From NCBI GenBank assembly GCA_028289605.1, contig JANQON010000001.1:186001-250000 (forward strand): a DNA stretch of 64,000 nt. The letters are read 5' to 3'. Of the stretch, positions 42,691-51,660 are shown piece after piece. The position numbers and the translations under genes were made by a program. The number at the start of each line of letters is the position of its first letter. The first letter of the stretch is position 1. The DNA comes from Hyphococcus sp. GTDB lineage: Bacteria; Pseudomonadota; Alphaproteobacteria; Caulobacterales; Parvularculaceae. The notes below the pieces were generated by a model, which was not told the DNA's origin, did no database searches, and was given only the letters and a program-made list of their open reading frames with translations.

Positions 42691-43941
42691 TTACGGTTTC
42701 TCCAGCGCGTCCATCACCGAGAAGATGTCTTTGTCGCCGCGCCCGCACATGTTGAGGAGCAGGATTTGGTCGCGGTCCATATCCTTCGCCTTGTCGACGG
42801 CGCGGGCGAGCGCGTGGGACGGTTCAAGCGCCGGGATAATGCCTTCCAACTGCGAGCACAGTTGAAACGCCGCAAGGGCTTCTGCGTCCGTAGCCGATAA
42901 ATACTCCACCCTGCCCGTTTCGTGGAGCCAGGCGTGCTCCGGCCCGATGCCCGGATAGTCGAGACCGGCGGAAATGGAATGGCCTTCGATGATCTGTCCG
43001 TCGTCATCCTGCAAGAGATAGGTGCGGTTGCCGTGAAGAACGCCCGGCCTGCCGCCCGACAGCGACGCTGCGTGATCGGGCGTATCAAGACCGAGGCCGC
43101 CGGCTTCGACCCCGAAGATTTGAACGTCTTTGTCGTCAAGAAACGGATGAAAGAGCCCGATTGCGTTTGACCCTCCGCCGATGCACGCCATGATCGCATC
43201 CGGCAGACGGCCTTCCGCCTCGATCATTTGATCCTTGGCTTCGCGGCCGATGACGGACTGAAAGTCGCGAACGAGTTCCGGATAGGGATGCGGGCCGGCC
43301 GCCGTGCCGATGATGTAAAACGTATCCGCAACATTGGTGACCCAATCGCGCAGCGCCTCATTCATGGCGTCTTTCAGCGTCGCCCGGCCGGATGTGACGG
43401 CCACGACCTCCGCCCCGAGAAGCTTCATCCGAAATACATTGGGTTTTTGCCGCTCCACATCCGTTGCGCCCATATAGACAACGCAAGGCAGCCCGAAGCG
43501 AGCGCATACTGTCGCTGTGGCGACGCCGTGCTGGCCGGCGCCGGTTTCTGCGATGATCCGTGATTTGCCCATTCGCTTGGCCAGCAGAATCTGGCCGATG
43601 CAATTATTGATCTTGTGGGCGCCGGTGTGGTTCAGCTCGTCGCGCTTGAAATATAGTTTCGCGCCCTTGCCCGCGGGCGCGCCCTCGCGACAGTACTCGG
43701 TGAGGCGTTCGGCGAAGTAGAGCGGCGACGGGCGTCCGACATAGTGTTTTAAATAGTATTCCAGTTCCCGTTGAAAGTCGGGATCTTGTTTCGCCGCGTG
43801 GTACTCGTTTTCCAAGGCGAGCACGAGCGGCATCAGTGTTTCGGCGACAAAGCGTCCGCCGAACTTGCCGAAACGGCCGTCTTTGTCGGGGCCTTCCCGG
43901 TAGGTGTTTCGGGGACGAGTTTCTGAGGGATTCACGGACAC
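42691..43941 (-). CDS. trpB: Tryptophan synthase beta subunit
   Basis: 416-residue PLP enzyme joining indole and serine. PLP Lys in [23 protein letters not shown], the phosphate loop [12 protein letters not shown], and [14 protein letters not shown] are all present. The start is GTG 43941, with AAGAAAG upstream; a second GTG 6 bases on is possible. trpA, which normally follows trpB, is absent: a convergent SRPBCC gene ends 6 bases after the stop. A histidine phosphatase gene separates trpB from trpF. Confidence 0.95.
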   Translation of the reverse strand: MSVNPSETRPRNTYREGPDKDGRFGKFGGRFVAETLMPLVLALENEYHAAKQDPDFQRELEYYLKHYVGRPSPLYFAERLTEYCREGAPAGKGAKLYFKRDELNHTGAHKINNCIGQILLAKRMGKSRIIAETGAGQHGVATATVCARFGLPCVVYMGATDVERQKPNVFRMKLLGAEVVAVTSGRATLKDAMNEALRDWVTNVADTFYIIGTAAGPHPYPELVRDFQSVIGREAKDQMIEAEGRLPDAIMACIGGGSNAIGLFHPFLDDKDVQIFGVEAGGLGLDTPDHAASLSGGRPGVLHGNRTYLLQDDDGQIIEGHSISAGLDYPGIGPEHAWLHETGRVEYLSATDAEALAAFQLCSQLEGIIPALEPSHALARAVDKAKDMDRDQILLLNMCGRGDKDIFSVMDALEKP

Positions 43942-43988
43942 AGCTTTCTTGGCGGCAGTTGAAATACGTTAGAGTGGGGCTCAAGCGA

Positions 43989-44627
43989 TCAATTCACGAT
44001 GACGCTTGGGTTTCCATTGTCGTCCATGACGGAGACCCTGGCAATTGTCCCCCAGGTTTCGGGATCGACGATGCTCATCACGCCTTCCGGCAGCTCATCT
44101 TCGCCCGCCTTCACGGCCGCGCCGTAAAGCGGGGCGATATTTGAGTGACTGACAAGCAAAACGTTTGATCCGGGATTAGCGTCAAGATCGTGTTCGACCT
44201 GAACTTTGAAAAGCGCGATCTTATCCGGATCGGTGGTGACCTGCGAGGGATGGGGCGCGACTTCTGCGTTGCCGGAGAGCGCCGCAGCCGTATCCCACGC
44301 TCGGCAATAGTGGCTGGTGTAGGCTTTTAGGATCGGTATTTGTTCTTTCTCGATCAGCGCCGACCAGAGCTGTCCTTGAAGCAAACCGGTTTCGTCGAGA
44401 CCGCGCCCCGGCGCCAACACGCATCCCTCGGAGTAGCCCTTGGAATTGTCCTGATCGCTTGGAGAATGAGCGTGACGCATGACGAGAACGAAGCCCCCGG
44501 AGCGAAGCGTCTTGAATACGTCGCCGGAATTGTCGCGCTCATCCTTAGGCGCGTTGTTTCCGTGGCCGGCGCTCAAAAAAACCGCGGCTGAAATCGCCCA
44601 CAAACACCGCAGCAATAGCCTTGTCAT
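43989..44627 (-). CDS. Exported histidine phosphatase-family protein inside the trp cluster
   Basis: 212 residues: signal peptide (LLRCLWAISAAVFLSAG), then a phosphoglycerate-mutase-like domain with VLVMRHAHSP (catalytic His in the RHG position), LDETGLLQGQLW, YTSHYCRAWDTAA and VLLVSHSNIAP (second His). The RHG Gly is Ala. It would act in the periplasm on phosphoesters. Its ATG overlaps the stop of trpF by 4 bases and trpB starts 47 bases after it, so it is transcribed with the trp genes although the product is not a tryptophan enzyme. Relation to the pathway is unknown. Confidence 0.85.
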   Translation of the reverse strand: MTRLLLRCLWAISAAVFLSAGHGNNAPKDERDNSGDVFKTLRSGGFVLVMRHAHSPSDQDNSKGYSEGCVLAPGRGLDETGLLQGQLWSALIEKEQIPILKAYTSHYCRAWDTAAALSGNAEVAPHPSQVTTDPDKIALFKVQVEHDLDANPGSNVLLVSHSNIAPLYGAAVKAGEDELPEGVMSIVDPETWGTIARVSVMDDNGNPSVIVN

Positions 44628-45301
44628 GCTCGCGCTTTCGCATGTTTGACAAAAGCTTCGATCAGCGCGGCGTCCTTTTGTCCCGGCGCCGATTCAACGC
44701 CGGACGACACGTCGACGCCGATAAACGCCGCGGTGTTTCTTTGGGCGGCGACCGCCGCCGCCACATTGTCCGGCGTCAGTCCGCCAGCAACGAGATACGG
44801 CGTTTCCCCTGTATATGACGCCAGGGCCGTCCAGTCGAAGGCGACGCCGTGTCCCCCCGGTCTTCCCGCCCCCGGCGGCGGCTTGGCGTCGAACAGGACG
44901 ATATCTGCAGCGTCCAGGAATTCAGCGCTGCCGGCGACGTCGTCTGGGCCGCTCACAGGCACGGCTTTGATGACGTCGACGGCGAACTCGATCCCCATTT
45001 CCTCGCAGCGTTCCGGGCTTTCATGGCCGTGAAACTGAAAATGCGTAAGAAAGGGCGCGACCTCAGAAAGCTCCTTTTCGCCGGCGTCGACAAACAGCCC
45101 AACAAGTTTCGGCAGGGCGAAACCGTCGTCAAAGCTCGCCTGCTTCAGGGCGACGATGATGTCTTCGGCCGCTTCGGACGACAAAAAGCGCGGGGATTTT
45201 CTGAAAAAGACAAAGCCCAGATAGTCAGCGCCTGCTTTGGCGGCGGCGGTCGCCGCGGCGAGATCGCGTATGCCGCAAATCTTGACGGCCACATCGGTCA
45301 T
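44624..45301 (-). CDS. trpF: Phosphoribosylanthranilate isomerase
   Basis: 225-residue TIM barrel for the third step from anthranilate to tryptophan. VKICGIRDLAAATAAAKAGADYLGFVF opens it with the catalytic Cys; KLVGLFVD, LTHFQFHGHESPE, DIVLFDAKPPPGAGRPGG (with the catalytic Asp) and YLVAGGLTPDNV follow. Normal length. Downstream of lapA and upstream of the phosphatase gene in the same direction. Confidence 0.95.
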   Translation of the reverse strand: MTDVAVKICGIRDLAAATAAAKAGADYLGFVFFRKSPRFLSSEAAEDIIVALKQASFDDGFALPKLVGLFVDAGEKELSEVAPFLTHFQFHGHESPERCEEMGIEFAVDVIKAVPVSGPDDVAGSAEFLDAADIVLFDAKPPPGAGRPGGHGVAFDWTALASYTGETPYLVAGGLTPDNVAAAVAAQRNTAAFIGVDVSSGVESAPGQKDAALIEAFVKHAKARA

Positions 45302-45327
45302 CGCGTCACGCCCATGTCACAGCACAT

Positions 45328-45708
45328 TCAGGCATTTTGACTTTCCAGCAGGGGCGGTTCGGACGGCGACGGGCCGGTCGCGGAAGGGGCCGGCGTCTCA
45401 AGCTCGCGCAGCCGGGTTTCAAGGCGCGTGACGTCCTTGCGCAGCGTCTTGACCAATTTGCGATTCGCTCTTGCGTCCGCGCGCTTCGACCGTCCGGAAA
45501 CCCACATACCGAAAGCGCCGGCGCCAAATCCGACGAACAGCATCAGCATCAGCCAGACCCAGAGCCAGATTTCAGGTGTCGCCAAGGCGGGATCCTGGAC
45601 GTTGAACGGGTCGAGACTGATCGGAACAGGTTGCCGGTTCGCCACCATGAACAGCACGGCGACAATGAACACCGGAATCCAGAATAGCCGAAAAAGCCAT
45701 TTCTTCAT
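45328..45708 (-). CDS. lapA: LapA-domain membrane protein (DUF1049)
   Basis: 126 residues: one span near residues 5-24, a short loop with MVANRQPVPISLDPF, a second span near 46-70 (LWVWLMLMLFVGFGAGAFGMW) and a coiled coil ending with a Pro/Ser tail. These are the features of LapA, which in E. coli works with LapB in lipopolysaccharide assembly control. ihfB-lapA-trpF is a conserved alphaproteobacterial order. No lapB in the window. Confidence 0.88.
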   Translation of the reverse strand: MKKWLFRLFWIPVFIVAVLFMVANRQPVPISLDPFNVQDPALATPEIWLWVWLMLMLFVGFGAGAFGMWVSGRSKRADARANRKLVKTLRKDVTRLETRLRELETPAPSATGPSPSEPPLLESQNA

Positions 45709-45776
45709 GGCGGCGACCTTCTCACAGATCGACAGGGTTGATCAATCCGCGCCAGGTCACGCGCCGAGCGGCCAAA

Positions 45777-46109
45777 TCAGGCCTGCGGCGTACTCTTCAG
45801 CGCGCTTTCGGCCTCGGGAGAAAATCGTCCGTCGCGATTCATGCGGTCGCGCAATTCCTTGCCCGCCTTGAAAAACGGCGTCCATTTTTCTTCGATGTTC
45901 ACCGCTTCGCCGGATCGCGGATTGCGGCCGACCCGAGCCGGTCGGTGCTTTACCGAGAAAGCGCCGAATCCGCGTAATTCCACGCGGTCGCCGCGGGCCA
46001 GGGAATCGGTAATTTCGTCAAATATGATGGAAACGATCCGTTCGATGTCCCGGTGGAACAAATTGGGATTCTCGTCGGCGAGTTTCTGGACCAGTTCGGA
46101 CTTGATCAT
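45777..46109 (-). CDS. ihfB: Integration host factor beta subunit
   Basis: 110-residue DNA-bending protein of the HU/IHF family. [28 protein letters not shown], and the beta-arm [13 protein letters not shown] with the DNA-intercalating Pro in RNP are present. The C-terminal tail past RDRMN is about 15 residues longer than in E. coli. ATG 46109 is chosen by homology. First gene of the ihfB-lapA-trpF unit; divergent from ubiE. Confidence 0.94.
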   Translation of the reverse strand: MIKSELVQKLADENPNLFHRDIERIVSIIFDEITDSLARGDRVELRGFGAFSVKHRPARVGRNPRSGEAVNIEEKWTPFFKAGKELRDRMNRDGRFSPEAESALKSTPQA

Positions 46110-46173
46110 GATGGCTCTCGCGCCCCCGTTTTGTGTCGTCGGACCGGCCGACGGCCGCTGTCCGTTGCGATAT

Positions 46174-46189
46174 GTTGCGTATTCGCAAC
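46174..46189. promoter_or_regulatory. Dyad in the ihfB/ubiE divergent promoter
   Basis: GTTGCG-tatt-CGCAAC (46174-46189) is a perfect dyad, with another GTTGCG copy 10 bases upstream and ACGCAAA downstream. The repeated core suggests a protein-binding site shared by the divergent genes. No known factor is recognised. Confidence 0.35.
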
Positions 46190-46305
46190 CCCTTGAGTAC
46201 GCAAATACCGAAAAAATCTCTATTTTTGAAGACCTTACAGTCGCAAACGAGCCGTGCGGCGTCAAGGCGCTTCTCGCCTCGGCGCGCGCCCTTTAAGACA
46301 AAGAA

Positions 46306-47085
46306 ATGTCTAGAGAGCCGGAAACCGAAACAAGCTTTGGATTTCGCACCGTAAAGAGCGGCGAAAAGGCCGGCCTGGTGCGCGATGTCTTTGACAGCGT
46401 AGCGACGCGATACGACATCATGAACGATCTGATGTCGGCGGGCGTCCATCGCCTCTGGAAATCGACCCTGCTCGACCGGCTCAATCCCCAGCCGGGTCAG
46501 TTTCTGATCGATGTGGCGGGCGGTACGGGCGATATTGCGCGGGGGTTCGTCAAACGCGCCAATGCGCGGCCGCGTTCGGCGGCGTCGGCGCCGGCGGCGG
46601 CCGTTATCTGCGACATCAACGCGGAAATGCTCCGCGCCGGCGCCGCGCGCGACGAAACGTCGAGCCTCGCCGGGCAGATGGCGCGGGTGTGCGGCGATGC
46701 GGAACGCCTGCCCTTCGCGGACGCCGGCGCCGACGCCTACACGATCGCGTTCGGCATTCGTAATGTCACCGATATGGATGCGGCGCTGGCGGAAGCGCGC
46801 CGCGTTCTCAGGCCGGGCGGCCGCTTTATTTGCCTGGAGTTCTCTCATCCGGTTACGGAGTATCTGCAGAAAGCCTATGACGCCTATTCCTTTCGCGTCA
46901 TTCCGTGGCTTGGAGAAAAGGTGGCGAACGATCGCGACTCCTATCAATATCTTGTGGAATCAATTCGCAAGTTCCCCGCGCAGGCAGCCTTTGCTGCGCG
47001 CATTGAAAAAGCGGGTTTGTCGCGCGTGACCTACGAAAACCTTACCGCCGGCGTCGCTGCGCTGCATATGGCTTGGAAGATTTAG
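46306..47085 (+). CDS. ubiE: Ubiquinone/menaquinone C-methyltransferase
   Basis: 259 residues; methylates the quinone ring with S-adenosylmethionine. [21 protein letters not shown] and the SAM loop [15 protein letters not shown] near residue 66, then [19 protein letters not shown] and FICLEFSHP are typical. An insert of about 15 residues ([12 protein letters not shown]) sits between motif I and II, common in this group. Starts at ATG after AAAGAAATG context. 12 bases before ubiB. Confidence 0.95.
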   Translation: MSREPETETSFGFRTVKSGEKAGLVRDVFDSVATRYDIMNDLMSAGVHRLWKSTLLDRLNPQPGQFLIDVAGGTGDIARGFVKRANARPRSAASAPAAAVICDINAEMLRAGAARDETSSLAGQMARVCGDAERLPFADAGADAYTIAFGIRNVTDMDAALAEARRVLRPGGRFICLEFSHPVTEYLQKAYDAYSFRVIPWLGEKVANDRDSYQYLVESIRKFPAQAAFAARIEKAGLSRVTYENLTAGVAALHMAWKI

Positions 47086-47097
47086 GACGCGAAAGCC

Positions 47098-48633
47098 ATG
47101 TTCGCCGCCATCGCCGATTACGCCCGTCTCGCCCGCGCCGGCTGGACGCTTATGCGCCACGACGCATTGATCCCGCGGGAATACGCCCATCTCGCTCCCG
47201 GCGCGCTGCGCGGTCTTGGCGCAGTGATGCGGATCGGCGCGCGCGGCTGGGGAAAACGGCCGGGCGAGCGATTGGCCGCCGCTTTCGAAAAGCTCGGGCC
47301 CGCTTACGTCAAGCTTGGCCAATTCATGGCGACGCGTCCTGACATTATCGGCTTTGAACTCGCCGACGACCTGGCGCGGCTGCAAGACAAGATGCCCCCC
47401 TTCAGCCAGGCCCAGGCCCGCGCCGAGATCGAGCGGGCCTTCGGCAAGAGCGTCGAAGACTTGTTCGAGACGTTTTCAGAACCGCTGGCGGCGGCGTCAA
47501 TCGCCCAGGCGCACCAAGCGGTGCTGAAGGACGGCCGCAAGGTCGCCGTGAAAATTCTCCGTCCACAGATTGAACGAAAGGCGTTTCTGGAATTCAGAGC
47601 GTTCTCGCGGGCCGCCCGGCATGTCGAGGCGGTGTCGCCGGCGCTGCGGCGCATGGAGCCTGTTCGTTTTATAGAAACGCTCAAAGCGTCCGCCGCGATC
47701 GAACTGGATTTACGGATGGAGGCCGGCGCGGCGTCTGAGCTGGCGGAAAACCTAAGAAGCGAGCCGCAGGTGCGCGTGCCGGAAGTTGTCTGGGCGTTGT
47801 CGGCGCGGCGGGTTCTCACCGTTGAGTGGATTGACGGCGACAAGATGGCGGACGTCGCCGCCCTCGACGCGCGCGGCGTCGATCGTCAGGCGCTGGCCAA
47901 GCTCGTGATACGCAGTTTTTTGACGCAAGCGCTTCATACCGGCTTCTTTCACGCCGACATGCATCAGGGAAATATGATTATCGATCCGGAAGGGCGCCTG
48001 GCGCTGATCGATTTCGGGATCATGGGCCGCCTGGATGAGCTGGCGCGGCGGACGTTTGCGGAGATCATCTACGGGTTTATCACGCGCGACTATAAACGCA
48101 CGGCGGACGTTCATTTTCGCGCAGGATATGTGCCGGAGGGCCACTCGCGCGAAGCGTTCGCCCAGGCGCTGCGGTCGGTGGGCGAGCCGCTGCAAGGCCG
48201 CAATGCGGCGCAGGTCGACATGTCTCGCGTCCTTCAGCAGCTTTTTGACGTCACCGCCATGTTCGACATGCATTTGCGTCCCGAACTCGTATTGCTGCAG
48301 CGAACCATGGTCACGGTTGAAGGCGTCGCCCGGGTGCTCGACCCGGAGATCGATATGTGGGACGCCGCCAGTCCGGTGGTGAAAGGCTATGTCGAGAACG
48401 CCATCGGGCCGGGCGCGCAAATCCAGAAGCTGCGGGAAACGACGCAAAAAGCGCTCGACGTGGCGCCTGACCTGCCGCAGTTTGTGGAGGATGTCGGCCG
48501 GGCGGCGCGGGTCATCGCCGCCGACGGATACCGTCCTGACATGCGCGACGAGCGCAAATCCGGCGTCCGTCTCGTCTGGATTTTCGTCATTGCCTTCGCC
48601 GCCGCAGCAACAGCGTTGATGATCTTGCGTTAA
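47098..48633 (+). CDS. ubiB: UbiB/ABC1-type atypical kinase of ubiquinone synthesis
   Basis: 511 residues. The KxGQ motif is in YVKLGQFMATRPD, the Ala-rich nucleotide loop in AAASIAQAHQA, ExD in AIELDLRMEA, the catalytic-like FHADMHQGN and IDFGIMG, and a C-terminal span at about 485-505. UbiB proteins are ATPases needed for coenzyme Q synthesis or transport from the membrane. The ubiE-ubiB order is conserved in alphaproteobacteria. One unknown gene intervenes before coaBC. Confidence 0.95.
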   Translation: MFAAIADYARLARAGWTLMRHDALIPREYAHLAPGALRGLGAVMRIGARGWGKRPGERLAAAFEKLGPAYVKLGQFMATRPDIIGFELADDLARLQDKMPPFSQAQARAEIERAFGKSVEDLFETFSEPLAAASIAQAHQAVLKDGRKVAVKILRPQIERKAFLEFRAFSRAARHVEAVSPALRRMEPVRFIETLKASAAIELDLRMEAGAASELAENLRSEPQVRVPEVVWALSARRVLTVEWIDGDKMADVAALDARGVDRQALAKLVIRSFLTQALHTGFFHADMHQGNMIIDPEGRLALIDFGIMGRLDELARRTFAEIIYGFITRDYKRTADVHFRAGYVPEGHSREAFAQALRSVGEPLQGRNAAQVDMSRVLQQLFDVTAMFDMHLRPELVLLQRTMVTVEGVARVLDPEIDMWDAASPVVKGYVENAIGPGAQIQKLRETTQKALDVAPDLPQFVEDVGRAARVIAADGYRPDMRDERKSGVRLVWIFVIAFAAAATALMILR

Positions 48634-48707
48634 TCCGCGGGTCGGCGTTCATGATTTGTTGGTTGAGACGCGCCTAGGCTGGCCTCGACACTGCGAGGGA
48701 GAGCGTC

Positions 48708-49313
48708 ATGTTCGGATTCAAGTTTGGCCGCAAACAAGAGGAAGAAACCGCTCCGGAAGGCGATTACGTGATTGCCAGGCTGAACGCGCGGGTTCAGCCC
48801 ATTGACCGCGGCGAGTACTTTGAAGACCCGTTGCAGGAGACGCTGCAAGCGGGCGATCTCGGCGAGGTGACGGGCGGCGGCACGCAGCTCGCTGACGAAC
48901 CGGCTGGAATCGCTTTTTGCGACGTTGAAATTCGGGTCAACGACCTAGGCGAACAGACCCTGACGGCGATCGCGCAGCGCCTCGAAGCTTTGGGCGCGCC
49001 TAAAGGCTCTAAACTGATCATCGATGCTGACGGACGCGAGATCGCGTTCGGCGCGCATGAGGGATTGGCCGTTTTTCTCGACGGCCAGAATTTGCCCGAT
49101 AATGTTTACGCGGAATGCGACGTCAACCACGTCATCGCCGAGCTTGATCGTCTCATGGGCGAGAAGGGCGCGTTCCGCGGATATTGGCAGGGTTCGGCCA
49201 AGACCGGGCTTTACTGTTATGGAGCCTCATTCGATGCGATGAAGGACGCAATTGCGCCTCTCCTGTCGTCCTACCCTTTATGCCAAAACGCAATCGTTGA
49301 GCAGATTGCCTAG
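48708..49313 (+). CDS. Hypothetical protein (201 aa) between ubiB and coaBC
   Basis: Not recognised. A soluble acidic protein, MFGFKFGRKQEEE at the start, then ARLNARVQPIDRGEYFEDPL, GDLGEVTGGGTQ, VNDLGEQTLTAIAQRLEALG, and a Trp/Tyr/Cys-rich region GYWQGSAKTGLYCYG. The beta-alpha pattern in the middle (CDVEIRVND... LTAIAQRLE) is reminiscent of two ferredoxin-like halves, but this is weak. Preceded by a GAGGGAGAG Shine-Dalgarno. The conserved neighbours normally adjoin each other, so this gene is an insertion. Confidence 0.75.
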   Translation: MFGFKFGRKQEEETAPEGDYVIARLNARVQPIDRGEYFEDPLQETLQAGDLGEVTGGGTQLADEPAGIAFCDVEIRVNDLGEQTLTAIAQRLEALGAPKGSKLIIDADGREIAFGAHEGLAVFLDGQNLPDNVYAECDVNHVIAELDRLMGEKGAFRGYWQGSAKTGLYCYGASFDAMKDAIAPLLSSYPLCQNAIVEQIA

Positions 49314-49378
49314 GGCGCGCCGCCGAACGTGCTCTCCCGTGAGGTGACTTTGCCGCGCGCCGGGCTTATTTAGGGCCC

Positions 49379-50614
49379 ATGACTAGCGAACCGAAACGCA
49401 TCTTGTTGATCATTGGCGGCGGCGTCGCCGCCTACAAAAGCCTTGAGCTTGCGCGCGAGCTGGCGCGCCGGGGCATTCAATCGCGGGGCGTTTTGACGCG
49501 CGCCGGCGGGGAGTTCGTAACGCCTCTGTCCGTCGCCAGTCTGACCGGCGATAAGTGTTACACGGAACTTTTCGACCTCACGGACGAGGCCGAGATGGGC
49601 CATATCGAGCTTTCAAGGTCCGCTGACCTGGTCGTCGTTGCGCCCGCGACAGCGGATCTGCTGGCCAAAGCGGCGAACGGTCACGCCAACGATCTCGCTT
49701 CGACGGCGCTGATGGCGACGGACAAACAGGTGCTCTATGCGCCGGCGATGAATGTCCGGATGTGGACGAATCCGGCGACGCAGCGAAACATAGATTTGCT
49801 GAAGCGCGACGGCGCGATGTTCGCCGGCCCGGTCGAAGGCGACATGGCCTGCGGCGAGTATGGTCCGGGGCGAATGGCGGAGCCTCTTGAGATCGCCGAT
49901 GCGGTCGAGGCGTATTTTGCAAAAAACGCCGCCGGTCCGCTGACCAACAAGCGTATCCTCGTCACTGCGGGCCCCACGCATGAATCGCTCGATCCGGTCC
50001 GCTATATCGCCAATCGATCCTCCGGCAAGCAGGGCTACGCGATTGCGGCGGCGCTGAGAAATCTCGGCGCCGACGTCGTACTCGTGACCGGGCCCACCAA
50101 TATTCCGATGCCGAAGGGGGTGGGTATCGTCCGCGTCGAGACGGCGCGCGAGATGATGGAAGCGAGCGAAGGGTCGCTTCCGGTCGACTGCGCCGTATGC
50201 TGCGCGGCTGTCGCCGATTACCGACCTGCCATCGAGTCCGAACACAAGATCAAAAAAGAACGCGGCGGACTGACGTCAATTCCCGTCGAAGAAAACCCCG
50301 ACATTTTGAAAACCATCTCGCAGATGAAAGACGGCCGGCCCCGTCTTGTGGTTGGTTTCGCTGCGGAGACCGACGACGTTGTCACCTATGCGGAAGTGAA
50401 ACGTAAGCGAAAGGGTTGCGACTGGATTGTCGCCAACGACGTTTCTCCCGGAGAAAACTGCGCCATGGGCGGGGAGAGCAACACCGTGTTTCTGATCACC
50501 GACGACGGCGATGAAGCGTGGCCGGAGATGCCGAAAGATGAAGTCGCCCGCCATCTTGCATCGCGCATTGCCGATGCGCTGCGCGGGCCGTCACTGGTCA
50601 AGGCCGCCGAATAG
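49379..50614 (+). CDS. coaBC: Bifunctional phosphopantothenoylcysteine decarboxylase/synthase
   Basis: 411 residues of coenzyme A synthesis. N-terminal CoaC flavoprotein half with GGGVAAYKSLELAREL, the FMN-binding PATADLLAKAANGHANDL and catalytic-site YAPAMNVRMW; C-terminal CoaB half with ILVTAGPTHESLDPVRYI, SSGKQGYAIAAAL and the essential lysines in EHKIKKE. Joins cysteine to 4'-phosphopantothenate and decarboxylates it. The GNAT gene starts at the base after its stop. Confidence 0.96.
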   Translation: MTSEPKRILLIIGGGVAAYKSLELARELARRGIQSRGVLTRAGGEFVTPLSVASLTGDKCYTELFDLTDEAEMGHIELSRSADLVVVAPATADLLAKAANGHANDLASTALMATDKQVLYAPAMNVRMWTNPATQRNIDLLKRDGAMFAGPVEGDMACGEYGPGRMAEPLEIADAVEAYFAKNAAGPLTNKRILVTAGPTHESLDPVRYIANRSSGKQGYAIAAALRNLGADVVLVTGPTNIPMPKGVGIVRVETAREMMEASEGSLPVDCAVCCAAVADYRPAIESEHKIKKERGGLTSIPVEENPDILKTISQMKDGRPRLVVGFAAETDDVVTYAEVKRKRKGCDWIVANDVSPGENCAMGGESNTVFLITDDGDEAWPEMPKDEVARHLASRIADALRGPSLVKAAE

Positions 50615-51235
50615 ATGGCCGGGCTTTCCTGGCGCATCGCCGATGAGGCGGACATTCCGGCGATATCCGACTTGCAGATGCGTTCCATCGAAGAGCTGCA
50701 AAAAGCCTTCCTGACGCCGGACCAAATAGAGTCCTCAAAGAAAACAATGGGCCTTGACCGTCAACTCATCAGTGATCGGACATATTTCATGATCGAAGGA
50801 GGCGGCCGTCTCGCCGGATGCGGCGGGTGGGGGCGGCGCGCAACGCTGTTCGGCGGCAGCCACTCCGCCGGGCGCTCCGACGCCTTCCTCGACCCGGATC
50901 AAGATCCCGCCCGTATTCGCGCCATGTATGCGAGTCCTGACTTCGCGCGTCGCGGCGTAGGCAAGCTGTTGCTGGCGCTCGGCGAACTGGCGGCGTCGGA
51001 GGAGGGGTTTTCAATGCTTACGCTCGGTTCGACCCTCGCCGGCATGCCGCTTTATGAAGCCTACGGTTTTCGCGAGGTCTCCCGCGTTGAAGATGCTTCG
51101 GGCGACGGTTTCAACGTGCCGGTGATCACCATGACCATGCCGATTGATCGCAGTCGCGCCGAGAGAACTGTGACGCAATCAACCGGAGAGGCGACGGCGG
51201 ACACGGTATTGCGACTGGCGTCGGCGCGCGCTTAA
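50615..51235 (+). CDS. GNAT-family N-acetyltransferase
   Basis: 206 residues with an N-terminal GNAT start (WRIADEADIPAISDLQMRSIEELQ), a central ATLFGG..., and the acetyl-CoA site near YASPDFARRGVGKLLL (Q/RxxGxG/A motif) followed by YEAYGFREV. Substrate not predictable. Translation begins right after the coaBC stop without a spacer, so the two are coupled. The last 4 bases overlap the convergent DUF985 gene. Confidence 0.88.
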   Translation: MAGLSWRIADEADIPAISDLQMRSIEELQKAFLTPDQIESSKKTMGLDRQLISDRTYFMIEGGGRLAGCGGWGRRATLFGGSHSAGRSDAFLDPDQDPARIRAMYASPDFARRGVGKLLLALGELAASEEGFSMLTLGSTLAGMPLYEAYGFREVSRVEDASGDGFNVPVITMTMPIDRSRAERTVTQSTGEATADTVLRLASARA

Positions 51236-51660
51236 GCGCCCGGCGCCCATTCCTCAGGCGCCATCTCGAAGGTTTTAAACAAAAATCCCGGCGACACAGT
51301 GCAACCCACCAGAGTCCACGCGCCGCAACTTTCCGCCGCCTGCCATGCGTTCGGCGGCACAATGATTTGCGGCCTGGCGCCGGCGGCGATGTCGGGACCG
51401 AGCGTTCGGTCCTCCGACGTCTCGCCGTCGGGGGAAATGGACAAGGTCAGAGGCGCGCCGGCGTAGTAATGCCATATCTCCGCCGCGTCGATGCGGTGCC
51501 AATGGGAGCGTTGCCCCGCCTCAAGCAGATAGTAGATCGCGGTGCCGCACGCCCTGTCGTTTTCGCGCGCATCCGCGCGCCAGGTCTCAACATACCAGCC
51601 GCCTTCCGGGTGCGGCTCCATGCGGAGACTTTGGACAATCTCTTGCGCTCCGGTCGTCAC
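51232..51660 (-). CDS. Cupin-fold DUF985 protein
   Basis: 142 residues of the DUF985 cupin family: EPHPEGGWYVETWR at the start, SHWHRIDAAEIWHYYAG with His ligands of a metal, and VPPNAWQAAES. Such proteins are probably small metal-dependent enzymes or sugar-binding proteins; no function is established. It starts 4 bases inside the end of fabI, so it is coupled to the fatty acid operon, an uncommon neighbour. Confidence 0.85.
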   Translation of the reverse strand: MTTGAQEIVQSLRMEPHPEGGWYVETWRADARENDRACGTAIYYLLEAGQRSHWHRIDAAEIWHYYAGAPLTLSISPDGETSEDRTLGPDIAAGARPQIIVPPNAWQAAESCGAWTLVGCTVSPGFLFKTFEMAPEEWAPGA

